Source of the DNA: Deltaproteobacteria bacterium
Lineage (GTDB): Bacteria > Desulfobacterota > DSM-4660 > Desulfatiglandales > HGW-15
Direction: 5' to 3'
Assembly (NCBI GenBank): GCA_020060215.1
Contig: JAGVAP010000053.1
Coordinates: forward strand, 90,342 to 154,341
DNA: 64,000 bases
Below the pieces are notes generated by a model that made no database searches, was not told the DNA's origin, and worked only from the letters and a program-made list of their open reading frames with translations. The stretch's first letter is position 1; every line of letters starts with the position of its first letter. Shown here piece after piece: positions 50,023-58,132 of this stretch. The position numbers and the translations under genes were made by a program.

Positions 50023-50457
50023 CTATCTCCTCCCTTCAATCGCCGCCCTCAACCCCTCGAATTTCTTCGCCAGCAATCTGGCCGAGGCCTCGTAAAGGAG
50101 ATTGTTCTGCACCATCTTGGCCATCTCCAGGTCGATGTTGAGCTGATTGGATTCGGACCATTCTCCGGCTTGTGTCTCCAGGGTGTGGGCCCCCTTGCCG
50201 CCGAAGAGATCATTGCCGGAGAGGGGAAAATGCTTCTCGTTGGTCTTTCGCAGCGAGGCCCCCTCCTTGTCCACGGCACGCCTCAGCTCCTGGTCGAAGG
50301 TCAACTCCTGGGGCTGGTAGCCCGGTGTATCGATGTTGGCCAGATTACCTGAAATTACGGAATGTTTGGTGCTTCGATAGTCCAGCGCATGGGAGAGGAG
50401 ACCGATCGTCCTTCCCATCAAACGGCCGTTTATGAAACCCTTGACTTCCACTTCCAT
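50023..50457 (-). CDS. flgB: Proximal rod protein FlgB
   Basis: 144 aa from the ATG at 50457, with GGAGG upstream. Motif HSVISGNLANIDTPGYQPQEL is the FlgB signature, and NIDLEMAKMVQNNLLYEASARLL is the C-terminal helix. A longer start at 50499 would place the sigma-54 promoter inside the gene and is rejected. First gene of the flgB-flgC-fliEFGHIJ-motE block. Confidence 0.95.
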   Translation of the reverse strand: MEVEVKGFINGRLMGRTIGLLSHALDYRSTKHSVISGNLANIDTPGYQPQELTFDQELRRAVDKEGASLRKTNEKHFPLSGNDLFGGKGAHTLETQAGEWSESNQLNIDLEMAKMVQNNLLYEASARLLAKKFEGLRAAIEGRR

Positions 50458-50480
50458 CACCTCCGCGTTCCTCTTTTTTT

Positions 50481-50496
50481 TGCAAAAGGGATACCA
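50481..50496 (-). promoter_or_regulatory. Predicted sigma-54 promoter of the flgB block
   Basis: Minus-strand TGGTATCCCTTTTGCA has GG-N10-GC spacing and a perfect TTGCA. Transcription would start near 50470, leaving a very short leader with GGAGG before the flgB ATG at 50457. Confidence 0.85.
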
Positions 50497-50499
50497 CAA

Positions 50500-51891
50500 T
50501 CAGACAACCGGCGAAGATGCCGGTTCATGTCCGTTCAGCTCCTGCCTGTACTCATGAAGCTTGTTCCTCAGGGTGCGGACACTGATCCCGAGGACCTCTG
50601 CAGCGTGGGTCCGGTTGCCGCGGTGTTCCTCGAGGGCCTGGTTGATCATCCGCTTTTCCATCTCCCTCAGCGGCAAGATCCCGGCCGGTTCAGCCGCCCG
50701 GTTCTCCGCTCTCGTACCCCGGGTGGACAGGGCCTCGAGATCCGACCTGCGGATCGTCTCCCCGACCACCAGGAGCAGGGCCCGCTCCATCAGATTCTCC
50801 AGTTCCCTCACGTTGCCGGGCCAAACCCTTTTCACCAGATGCTCCTCGGCATCGGTGGAGAGCTTCTTGCGCGGCAGGCGGTTCAGCCTGGAATGGTTCT
50901 TCAGAAACAGATTCGCAAGGGGAAGAATGTCCTCCCTCCTCTCCCTCAGGGGGGGTACCAGGATAGGGATCACGTTCAAGCGGTAGAACAGATCGAGCCG
51001 GAAGTTCCCCTTTTCGGTCTCGGCCTCCAGGTCCCGGTTCGTGGTGGCGATGACCCTTGTGTCTACGGGGATCGGGAACTCTCCACCGACCCGGTCGATC
51101 TCCCTCTCCTGGAGGACCCTGAGCAGCTTGGCCTGCACGGAAAGGGGCATTTCGCTGATTTCGTCCAGGAGCATCGTCCCTCCGCCCGCCAGCTCGAACT
51201 TCCCCTTCTTTCGCGCCACGGCCCCGGTGAAGGCGCCCCTCTCGTGCCCGAACAGCTCGCTCTCCAGCAGGTTCTCCGGCAAGGCCGCACAATTCACGGC
51301 GACGAAGAGCCCCTTCCGCCCGCTCTTCCTGTGAACATGACGGGCGATGACCTCCTTTCCCGTGCCGCTCTCTCCCTGGATCAGCAGGGTGGAGCGGCTC
51401 GGGCTGATTCGCTCCGCCAGCTCAAAGACCCGCTGCATGGAGGGATGCACCGCAATCGGATCCTCGGGCCCGGTCCCTTCCTCCGCCACGACCGGTGTCC
51501 GGACCGCCCTCGGCGCCGCGTACTGGAGGGCCGAGGAAAGACCCGCCCACAGGACGTCCCCTTGGACCGGCTGCGGGTAATAGTCGACCACTCCCATCTT
51601 GATGGCCTTGACGGCATCCTCCACATTCGGTTTCTGGCTGAGGAGGATGATGGGCAGTTCGGGATACTCGTTTCTGATCGTGCGGACCGCGGAGAAGGTC
51701 TCTTCCGGGTCGCCGTCGACCTGCTCCACCCATAGCCGGGGGGTGAGCTGTTGGATCCTGCCCAGGATCTGCTCATCCCTGCGGCCGAGGAGCACGCGGC
51801 ACCCCATCTCCTCGAGCCTGCTCCAGACGTCCTTGGGCAGGGAGGATTCGGTCGCCGTCCAGAGAATTCTTTTTTCATGACCTTGGGACAT
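50500..51891 (-). CDS. FleQ-like sigma-54-dependent activator with degenerate receiver
   Basis: 463 aa from the ATG at 51891, chosen for GGAGG 8 nt upstream. The N-terminal receiver-like domain lacks the acidic pair (residues 13-15 read TAT in place of VDDE-type sequence), has Glu at the phosphoacceptor position (WVEQ, about E56) and Gln for the switch Lys (PQPV). The AAA+ domain is complete: Walker A GESGTGKE at 173-180 and GAFTGA at 219-224. A Fis-type HTH (RTHAAEVLGISVRTLRNKL) ends it. This matches FleQ/FlrA/FlaK-like flagellar master activators that do not need phosphorylation. FlhG (26137) is a likely partner. Confidence 0.88.
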   Translation of the reverse strand: MSQGHEKRILWTATESSLPKDVWSRLEEMGCRVLLGRRDEQILGRIQQLTPRLWVEQVDGDPEETFSAVRTIRNEYPELPIILLSQKPNVEDAVKAIKMGVVDYYPQPVQGDVLWAGLSSALQYAAPRAVRTPVVAEEGTGPEDPIAVHPSMQRVFELAERISPSRSTLLIQGESGTGKEVIARHVHRKSGRKGLFVAVNCAALPENLLESELFGHERGAFTGAVARKKGKFELAGGGTMLLDEISEMPLSVQAKLLRVLQEREIDRVGGEFPIPVDTRVIATTNRDLEAETEKGNFRLDLFYRLNVIPILVPPLRERREDILPLANLFLKNHSRLNRLPRKKLSTDAEEHLVKRVWPGNVRELENLMERALLLVVGETIRRSDLEALSTRGTRAENRAAEPAGILPLREMEKRMINQALEEHRGNRTHAAEVLGISVRTLRNKLHEYRQELNGHEPASSPVV

Positions 51892-51915
51892 GGTGGCTTC
51901 CTCCAACCCCGGCAT

Positions 51916-54900
51916 TCAGAGGGTGGACTCCCCCCCCTTTCCGATAGGCAGTCTCTTGAGCTCCCGCTCAAGGGCGATGGTTCCCATCTTCATCTGCACC
52001 TTCTGCTGGAGTGCGGGATCCCCCTCTTCCATGATCTCGTTCATGATCCGCTCGGCCATCTGGCTCTCGCCGGTGCCGAGGTGGGAGAGGGCCAGTTTGT
52101 ACTTCACATCCCAGTACCCCTTCATCTCCGGCCCGTAGTCCAGGTCAAGGCAGTTCCCATAGTGGCGGATGGCCTCTTGATGTCTCCCCTCGAGGTGGTA
52201 GCTGTTCCCCATCTCCAGGTAGGCGTCCCTCAGGAGACCTCTGCTCTCCCGGTCCTTCTCTGAGAGGGCGATGGAGCGATTCAGCGCATCCCTGGCCTTC
52301 TCATACAGGTTCTGCCGGTTGCTGATCGTCCCGAGGCCCAGGTAAAGCCCGGCCATCTCCCGGTCGGACAGGAGCCGTTTTTCCACGAGGATGGACTGGT
52401 AGATTTCAGAGGCCTTCTTCAGCTCCCCCCTTTTCCGGTACAGCTCCCCAAGCAGGAGCCCGGCCTTCTGCTGATCGGCCGGAGCGAGCTTTTCTCCTGC
52501 CGCGGATTCGAGGAGAATCCGCGCATTCTCCTCGTCGCCCTGGGAGAGATACGTCTTGGCGAAGTCGACCACGAACCTCCCTCTTGAACCGGGAGGCAGT
52601 TCGCGGGCTGTGATCTGAGAGAAGACCCGGACGGCCTCGGGGTACCGCTGCCGCCGGTAGAAGGAGTCCCCTACCAGCATCGTGACCTCCGGTTCAATGT
52701 TCCCGCTCAAAGGAGGATCGGCCGTCTGGAAGTATTCGATCACCTTCTCGTACTGCCCGCCGTCGTGGTAGGCTTTGATTTCCTTTTCGGCGCATCGGAA
52801 GAAGAGCTGCCTCGCTTCCCTCTGGACATCCGACTGAACCGGTTTCCCCGTCAGTTTTCTCAGGGTCTCCACGGCCAGTGCATATTGCCCCTTCTTGTAG
52901 AACTTTCCGGCCATCTCCAGGAGGGCAAGGTCCCCGATCGGTTTGTTGAGGTTTTTCTGATAGACCTCCTCGTAGGCGGTCACCCCCGAAGACTGGTCGG
53001 CTATCCGCAGCTTCGCGATGCCGGCCCCTTCGCTCTCCGGGAAATAGTCCACGGCCATGCGGTAGAGGACTTCCGCCTCCTGCTCCATCGACTGGTGGAA
53101 ATACGTGTCGCCGATGTGAGAGATCAGGAGATCGCTGCTCTCCGGCTGGTGGCCCAGGTTCAGGGCCCTGAAGTACTGCTCGCGGGCCAGGCCGTAGTCT
53201 TTTCGGTAGAAGTTGTTCCTCGCCCTGAGAAAGAGGAATTCCGGATGCTCCTGAAAGAAGTCGGGCGCCGAATTCGCGATCTCCTTGAGCATCCGTTCCG
53301 CATCGTCATACATCCCGGCCCCATGAAAGTACCCTGCTATGCCGTAGCGGGCCTCCTGCACGAGGGAGGAGGCAGGAAAGCGGGTGATGACCGTCTTGAA
53401 GTCTTCGATGGCCCGTTGCGGCTGGTTCATTCGAAGATAAACCCGGCCCCTCGCAACCAGGGCCTCCACCACCCGGTCGCCATGTCCATACTGGTTGATG
53501 GCCATGGTGAGAAGACCTATGGCGTCGTGGTCATTGCCCGCAAGGTCATGGGCCCGCGCCATCTTGACGAGCGCCCCTTGCACATATTCGGATCTGGGGT
53601 ATCTGGAGACCGCCTCCTGATAGGTGGCGAGGACCTTCGAATGTAGTGCCTTTTCTCCCTTCTCAAGCAGGGCAAACCGGCAATCTCCTGCGAGAAAGGC
53701 CATATCCTCGGTCAGGATCGAGTCGGGGAACCCGGACAGGAACTCGTCGATCAGCGCAACCCCTTTTTCATAGTCCTTCACCTCCAGGGCCTCACGGACC
53801 CTCCCGTAGAGAAAAGCCTCTGCAGGCCTGAGGTTGAAAACCCGTTGCCCTTCGGGCAGGACCACGGGCACGTCGTATCGGACCTTCGGCTCCAGCTTGA
53901 AGCTCGTCGTCTTCGGTTCCTTCCCCGGAGGCTCCGGTTGTGCAGGATCCGCCTTCTCGATCTTCATCCTGACCACGCTGCCCTGGCCGGAGACGGCGCT
54001 CGTCCGGCTGCCCGGGGATCCTTCCGGGGCGGGCTGCACGTCGTTTGCCTGCGTCCCTGCGATTGCCGAAGCCGGACCTCCTTCCTCCCGGCGCTCCACA
54101 CGTACGGGAGGCGGGCTCTTCTCAGGCTCCGGCTCGACCCTGGTGTCAAATCGAAGCGCTGCATCCATGATCTCCGGCGGTTCATCGTAATAGTCGACCA
54201 CCCATCTGCCGCCCTGTTTCAGCCAGAACACCTTGATCCGCTGAAGCGTAGACTCCGGTTCGGCCTTGATCTGCAGGTCCTTTTCCCTTGTGTGCAAGGT
54301 GACGCTTCGAAGTCTCTTCATCGGTCCATAGCTCGACCGGTCCACGGCGGTCGATGTCGCGCTCAGGTCGAACAGGATGTGCCGGTCGTCCCGGCGGCTC
54401 ATCCCCCAGGCGGGCCTGGCGCTCAGGTCGGCGATCATGCGCGTAAACCCCTGCTGGGGTCCGAAGCGGAGCGCCTTCAGTGAGCGGGAGTTCTTCTTGT
54501 CCACCATCTTGCCGTCCGTATCTCTTGCCTGCGCCACATCGATCAGGAGGAAATGCTCCTTTTCAATCCAGGAGCACTCGACCTCCCGGGGAGAGGATTT
54601 CAGGAGGATCGTCAATTTCAGTCCGGACTCAGGTTTCTCCTCCTCGATCCTGATCGTCTTGTCTTCCTTGGAAAGGCCCTTGACGAACTCGGGCTCCCCC
54701 CTGGTCTCGTAAAGGGTGAGGCTCACCCTGTTTCCCCCGCCCCACGAAAGGTCATATCGCGGTTTCTTCTGGAGAAGCACGGCGACCCGGGTCCGCCCTT
54801 CGCTGGTGACGGCGGTCTTGATGTCCAGGGCCTTGTTGGCGCCCCTCGCCTCCATCGGCCAAGAGAACCCTGACAGGAGGAGCAGCAGGCAAGACAGCCA

Positions 54901-54933
54901 AAGCCCGGGCAGATCTTGCCGGGATCCTTTCAT
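51916..54933 (-). CDS. Large exported TPR protein with beta-rich N-terminal domain
   Basis: 1005 aa. A Sec signal peptide (hydrophobic 10-27, cleavage near EARGA) is followed by a beta-rich region of about 230 residues with AMIN-like strands (TRVAVLLQKKPRYDLSW, LKLTILLKSS, HILFDLSAT). A Pro/Glu-rich linker covers about 265-360. From about 365 to the end it is a run of TPR-type helical pairs, for example AINQYGHGDRVVEALVARGRVYL and QLDLGHQPESS-like turns. It overlaps the upstream 107-aa gene as ATGA and precedes the FleQ-like gene by 24 bp. The order beta-domain plus TPR solenoid recalls Campylobacter PflA, a periplasmic motor scaffold, but homology is not shown. Confidence 0.75.
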   Translation of the reverse strand: MKGSRQDLPGLWLSCLLLLLSGFSWPMEARGANKALDIKTAVTSEGRTRVAVLLQKKPRYDLSWGGGNRVSLTLYETRGEPEFVKGLSKEDKTIRIEEEKPESGLKLTILLKSSPREVECSWIEKEHFLLIDVAQARDTDGKMVDKKNSRSLKALRFGPQQGFTRMIADLSARPAWGMSRRDDRHILFDLSATSTAVDRSSYGPMKRLRSVTLHTREKDLQIKAEPESTLQRIKVFWLKQGGRWVVDYYDEPPEIMDAALRFDTRVEPEPEKSPPPVRVERREEGGPASAIAGTQANDVQPAPEGSPGSRTSAVSGQGSVVRMKIEKADPAQPEPPGKEPKTTSFKLEPKVRYDVPVVLPEGQRVFNLRPAEAFLYGRVREALEVKDYEKGVALIDEFLSGFPDSILTEDMAFLAGDCRFALLEKGEKALHSKVLATYQEAVSRYPRSEYVQGALVKMARAHDLAGNDHDAIGLLTMAINQYGHGDRVVEALVARGRVYLRMNQPQRAIEDFKTVITRFPASSLVQEARYGIAGYFHGAGMYDDAERMLKEIANSAPDFFQEHPEFLFLRARNNFYRKDYGLAREQYFRALNLGHQPESSDLLISHIGDTYFHQSMEQEAEVLYRMAVDYFPESEGAGIAKLRIADQSSGVTAYEEVYQKNLNKPIGDLALLEMAGKFYKKGQYALAVETLRKLTGKPVQSDVQREARQLFFRCAEKEIKAYHDGGQYEKVIEYFQTADPPLSGNIEPEVTMLVGDSFYRRQRYPEAVRVFSQITARELPPGSRGRFVVDFAKTYLSQGDEENARILLESAAGEKLAPADQQKAGLLLGELYRKRGELKKASEIYQSILVEKRLLSDREMAGLYLGLGTISNRQNLYEKARDALNRSIALSEKDRESRGLLRDAYLEMGNSYHLEGRHQEAIRHYGNCLDLDYGPEMKGYWDVKYKLALSHLGTGESQMAERIMNEIMEEGDPALQQKVQMKMGTIALERELKRLPIGKGGESTL

Positions 54934-55253
54934 TTCCTTCTGGACTCCAGCAACTGCATGATTCTTTCCTGATTCTTGAGGACCTGCAGGTTTGTCTCCA
55001 CCATGAAACGGGTGGAGATCGAAATCTCTTTCAGGTAAGTCAGAGACATATCATTGCTGTAATTCCTGGAGTTTCCGCTGCCCTCCTCCCGGAGGGCCTT
55101 GTAGAAGTCCCTGGTCAGGTCCACATAGACGCCCTCAGGGACGGGATAACGCGAACCTGCATCCTGGCTGAACCCCGTAAATGCCTGGCCCAGGATGATG
55201 CCCAGGAGGGAGCCGGCCACGAAAAGGACTCCTCTTTTCCCCAACCGCTTCAT
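54930..55253 (-). CDS. Small single-pass exported/membrane protein
   Basis: 107 aa. An N-terminal hydrophobic helix (about 9-25) leads into a periplasmic part with YPVPEGVYVDLTRDFYKALREEG and a C-terminal helix KEISISTRFMVETNLQVLKNQERIMQLLE that looks like a coiled coil. No family is recognised. Its stop overlaps the start of the large TPR gene, so the two are probably translated together and may form a complex. A sigma-54 site lies about 100 bp upstream. Confidence 0.65.
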   Translation of the reverse strand: MKRLGKRGVLFVAGSLLGIILGQAFTGFSQDAGSRYPVPEGVYVDLTRDFYKALREEGSGNSRNYSNDMSLTYLKEISISTRFMVETNLQVLKNQERIMQLLESRRK

Positions 55254-55288
55254 CTTTGCCTCGCGAATGATCTGGTTTTCACCCCAGG

Positions 55289-55310
55289 GCCGGGGGGGGA
55301 GACCTTATCG
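55289..55310. other. GGAGACC/GGTCTCC inverted repeat in leader
   Basis: GGAGACC, an 8-bp spacer (ttatcgcg), then GGTCTCC, lies between the minus-strand sigma-54 site and the 107-aa gene start. The same 7-bp arms form the middle stem of the structured element at 9403-9440. It may be an RNA hairpin or an operator. Confidence 0.45.
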
Positions 55311-55354
55311 CGGGTCTCCGGGGGTGGGACCCGGCCGGTTTCCGCACTCTTTGA

Positions 55355-55370
55355 AGCACATCTCATGCCA
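55355..55370 (-). promoter_or_regulatory. Predicted sigma-54 promoter of the 107-aa/TPR/FleQ-like operon
   Basis: Minus-strand TGGCATGAGATGTGCT keeps TGGCA and TGC with GG-N10-GC spacing; one mismatch in the -12 TT. Predicted start near 55343. Confidence 0.78.
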
Positions 55371-55615
55371 CCCGGAAAAGTTTGCCCCCCGACCTGCAGA
55401 ATCTTCCTAATGGTTTGAAATGGTTTCCCAATTGATATCTTCATTTTGAACCTACAGGACGGAGGGATCCATGTTCCGGTCCCTTGTCATGTTTTTGACG
55501 TGCCGGCCTTTGACGCAGATACCGATTTTCGGGGTAGAGGCGCGGAGAAGGAAGCGTATGACCAATCCCGAAGGGACCCCATCCCTGCGTCTCTGCCGTT
55601 CTGCGCGAGACTTTC

Positions 55616-55631
55616 TGGCATCCTGCTTGCA
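55616..55631 (+). promoter_or_regulatory. Predicted sigma-54 promoter of the 133-aa coiled-coil gene
   Basis: TGGCATCCTGCTTGCA matches the -24/-12 consensus at all but one key position. Predicted start near 55643; the ATG is at 55667. Confidence 0.82.
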
Positions 55632-55666
55632 GATCTGGCGGGAAGCGAAAACGGGAGGAGTGTGGC

Positions 55667-56068
55667 ATGGAGGTGATCGAAAAGAACATCCGGCTCTTCA
55701 AGAAGATGAAGGACCTTGCCTCCGAGCAGCGGACCTGTCTCGAGGAAGACCGGCTCGAGGCCTACATCCTCCTCTCCCGGGAGAGGGAGCATCTTCGTTC
55801 GCAGATTACGATGAACCAGAAGACCGCAGGGTTCCTCGCAAGGAAAGATCGCGACGGTCTGAGTCCCGCGTCCCGGAAGCACGCCTCGGAGATCGTGGAG
55901 GTCATCCGGTTCATTCAGGAGATCGACACCCACATCAAGGAGATGTTGATCCGGAAAAAGGAGTCCCTGGCCTCCGAGATCCGAGGGCTGAAGAAAGGGC
56001 GGCAGGCCGTGAAAGGGTACGGACAGAAGCTGTCCTCGCCGGCAAAATTCATCGACCGAAAGAGCTGA
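55667..56068 (+). CDS. Coiled-coil protein, FlgN/FliT-like
   Basis: 133 aa, almost all helical and charged: NIRLFKKMKDLASEQRTCLEEDRLEAYILLSREREHL, quoted here in part, then EIVEVIRFIQEIDTHIKEML. This is the layout of small flagellar export chaperones of the FlgN/FliT type. The GAGGAG ribosome-binding site and an upstream sigma-54 promoter support it. Another FlgN-like protein is encoded at 15587, so FliT or a second substrate is possible. An alternative is a motor or regulator adaptor. It is divergent from the TPR/FleQ-like operon. Confidence 0.65.
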   Translation: MEVIEKNIRLFKKMKDLASEQRTCLEEDRLEAYILLSREREHLRSQITMNQKTAGFLARKDRDGLSPASRKHASEIVEVIRFIQEIDTHIKEMLIRKKESLASEIRGLKKGRQAVKGYGQKLSSPAKFIDRKS

Positions 56069-56157
56069 GTAAGAGCCTGGTCCCCAGGGATCCGGGTTTA
56101 CACCCGGATTACGGCTCTTGCGACGGCGTCCAGCCCGGCCGTTGCTCTTTTCTTTAG

Positions 56158-56195
56158 AACCCATTGTTCCACCATCCCGTTGTTTCCATCTTTCC
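56158..56195. repeat. CCATTGTTCCACCATCCC-type microrepeat (family D)
   Basis: CCCATTGTTCCACCATCCCG followed by TTGTTTCCATCTTTCC. It is similar to words at 1005-1030 and at 63405-63515. It lies between the coiled-coil gene and mutY. Confidence 0.5.
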
Positions 56196-56290
56196 AGGCG
56201 GCTGTGACCCGGCCCGCGGGAGCAGGCTTTCCGAGGCGTGGCTGAATCATCGGTACCCCTTCCCGCTTCCCTGCGCTATACTCTCGTCCC

Positions 56291-57355
56291 ATGCCCAAAC
56301 CCGGAATCACCCGAACCGTTCTTTCCTGGTATGCACGTCATAAACGGACCCTGCCGTGGCGGCGTACGACCGACCCTTATGCCATCTGGGTCTCCGAGAT
56401 CATGCTCCAGCAGACGCGGGTGGACACCGTGATCCCTTTTTACGAACGATTCCTCGCGCGCTTCCCGACAGTGGAGTCCCTGGCATCGGCCCCTCTGGGG
56501 CGTGTGCTGAAGGTCTGGGAGAACATGGGCTATTACGGCAGGGCCCGCAATCTCCACCGGGCGGCACGGGTGGTCGCGGGCCGGTTCGGGGGAAGGATCC
56601 CGGATACCTGTGAGGAGCTGGGCCGACTCCCCGGAGTCGGAGCCTACACCGCATCGGCCGTCCTGAGCTTTGCCTTCGACAAGAAGGTCCTCGCCCTGGA
56701 CGGCAATGTGAAGCGGGTGCTCTGCAGGCTCTTTGCCGTGGAGCAGCCGATCGAGGCCGGGGAGACCCTGGAGAGGATCGCGGAGATCGGCAACGATCTC
56801 CTGCCGGGCAGGGATTCCTCGTCCTTCAACCAGGGCCTGATGGACCTGGGGGCGATGATCTGCACACCTCGGAATCCCCTATGCGGGGAGTGTCCGCTGG
56901 CCCTGTCCTGCCTTGCACACAGGCGGGGCATCCAGAGTGACCTGCCCGTGAGCACCCAACGACCGGCGGTCCCCCGCAGGCACATGACCGCGGGAGTGAT
57001 CCGGGACGGACGCGGAAGGGTCCTGGTTGCGGAGAGGCCTCCACGCGGCCTCTTGGGAGGTCTGTGGAAACTCCCGGGCGGCGAGAAACGCCGCGGCGAG
57101 AAGCCGGAGTCCGCCCTCGCGAGGACGGTCCGGGAGGAAGTGGGCGTAGACGTTGCAGCCGGGGAGCGACTCACGGTGATCAAACATGCATTCACCCATT
57201 TCCGCATGAGCCTGCATGTGTTCGAGTGCCGCAGGCTGGGCGGGACGCCCAGGCCCCTGGGCTGCGTCTCCTGTCGGTGGGCGGGGCCTCGCACCCTCCG
57301 ATCCCTGCCCTTTTCGAAGGCCGACCGGAGGGTCCTCGAAATCGTCACCCCTTAG
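56291..57355 (+). CDS. mutY: A/G-specific adenine glycosylase MutY
   Basis: 354 aa. The N-terminal LPWRRTTDPYAIWVSEIMLQQTRV is the MutY signature, with the HhH-GPD region LPGVGAYTASAVLSFAF and catalytic Asp in ALDGNVKRVL. The [4Fe-4S] motif C-x6-C-x2-C-x5-C is CTPRNPLCGECPLALSC. The C-terminal half is the NUDIX-like domain that recognises 8-oxoG (MTAGVIRDGRGRVLVAERP, REEVGVD). MutY removes A opposite 8-oxoG. The 3' end overlaps the convergent MBL gene by 4 bp. Confidence 0.95.
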   Translation: MPKPGITRTVLSWYARHKRTLPWRRTTDPYAIWVSEIMLQQTRVDTVIPFYERFLARFPTVESLASAPLGRVLKVWENMGYYGRARNLHRAARVVAGRFGGRIPDTCEELGRLPGVGAYTASAVLSFAFDKKVLALDGNVKRVLCRLFAVEQPIEAGETLERIAEIGNDLLPGRDSSSFNQGLMDLGAMICTPRNPLCGECPLALSCLAHRRGIQSDLPVSTQRPAVPRRHMTAGVIRDGRGRVLVAERPPRGLLGGLWKLPGGEKRRGEKPESALARTVREEVGVDVAAGERLTVIKHAFTHFRMSLHVFECRRLGGTPRPLGCVSCRWAGPRTLRSLPFSKADRRVLEIVTP

Positions 57356-58008
57356 ACGAGGAAATCCGTGATATACACGTTCTCTTCCTTTTCCCTCCCC
57401 ATGGTGGAGGAAGGGGTGTCCCCGTAGTCATGCCCGGGCCAGACCACGGTCTCCTCCGGAAGGGGCAGCAGCCGCTTCTCGATGGACTCGAGCAGCCGGT
57501 CAAGAGATCCCCCCGAGAGATCCGTGCGGCCTGCGGAGCCTACGAAGAGTGTATCCCCCGTGAAGAGATTCCCTTGAACCAGATAGCATACCGACCCCGG
57601 CGTATGCCCGGGCGTGTGGACGACCTCGATGTCGAAGTTCCCGACCCGGAGCCTGTCACGATCCTTCAGCCTCCTGTCGGCAGGTCCGGGAGGCGGCAGC
57701 CCCAGTTCCTTTTCGGCCCGCTCCCTTCCCTCCCCCTGGGTGAAGAACCGATCGTCCTCTTCGTGCATGCAGACGGGGGCCGAGAGGGACATCTTCAGGT
57801 TCCGGTTTCCAAGCACGTGATCCGCATGGCCGTGGGTGTTGAGGATGTACTTGATCTTCAACCCCTCTGCCTGGATCCGGGCCGCCAGCTTCTCCTCTTC
57901 GCCGGCCGGATCGATCAACACGGCCTCTTTCGTGCCCGGGCACGCGACGAGATAGGTGAAGACATGAAAGGGTCCGGTGGGGATCTGGTGGATGATCACG
58001 TTCTGCAT
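57352..58008 (-). CDS. MBL-fold hydrolase, glyoxalase II-like
   Basis: 218 aa from the ATG at 58008, with GAGGAGAGG upstream. The metal-binding motif is THGHADHV (HxHxDH), followed by VVHTPGHTPGSVCYL and FTGDTLFVGSAGRTDL, with the final His in WPGHDYGDTP. This is the small YcbL-type branch of metallo-beta-lactamase hydrolases, which often act as hydroxyacylglutathione hydrolases or thioesterases. No glyoxalase I gene is nearby. Length is shorter than GloB (~250 aa), as in YcbL. Confidence 0.9.
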   Translation of the reverse strand: MQNVIIHQIPTGPFHVFTYLVACPGTKEAVLIDPAGEEEKLAARIQAEGLKIKYILNTHGHADHVLGNRNLKMSLSAPVCMHEEDDRFFTQGEGRERAEKELGLPPPGPADRRLKDRDRLRVGNFDIEVVHTPGHTPGSVCYLVQGNLFTGDTLFVGSAGRTDLSGGSLDRLLESIEKRLLPLPEETVVWPGHDYGDTPSSTMGREKEENVYITDFLV

Positions 58009-58132
58009 GGCCTCTCCTCGTGAAGGCTTTCGCTTCCACCCTCCGCAACAGCCACGGCCATGGAGGAGGGCCCGCTCCACCCATCGTACAAGACTGAATC
58101 ATTCACCCGTTGCGCCATGCTCCATGCCCTTC

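Noticed and set aside
55471..56157. A long plus-strand frame starting near 55471 with a GGAGGG site
   Set aside because: It contains the sigma-54 promoter at 55616 and overlaps the better-supported 133-aa gene in another frame. Its sequence is Arg-rich and shows no domain.
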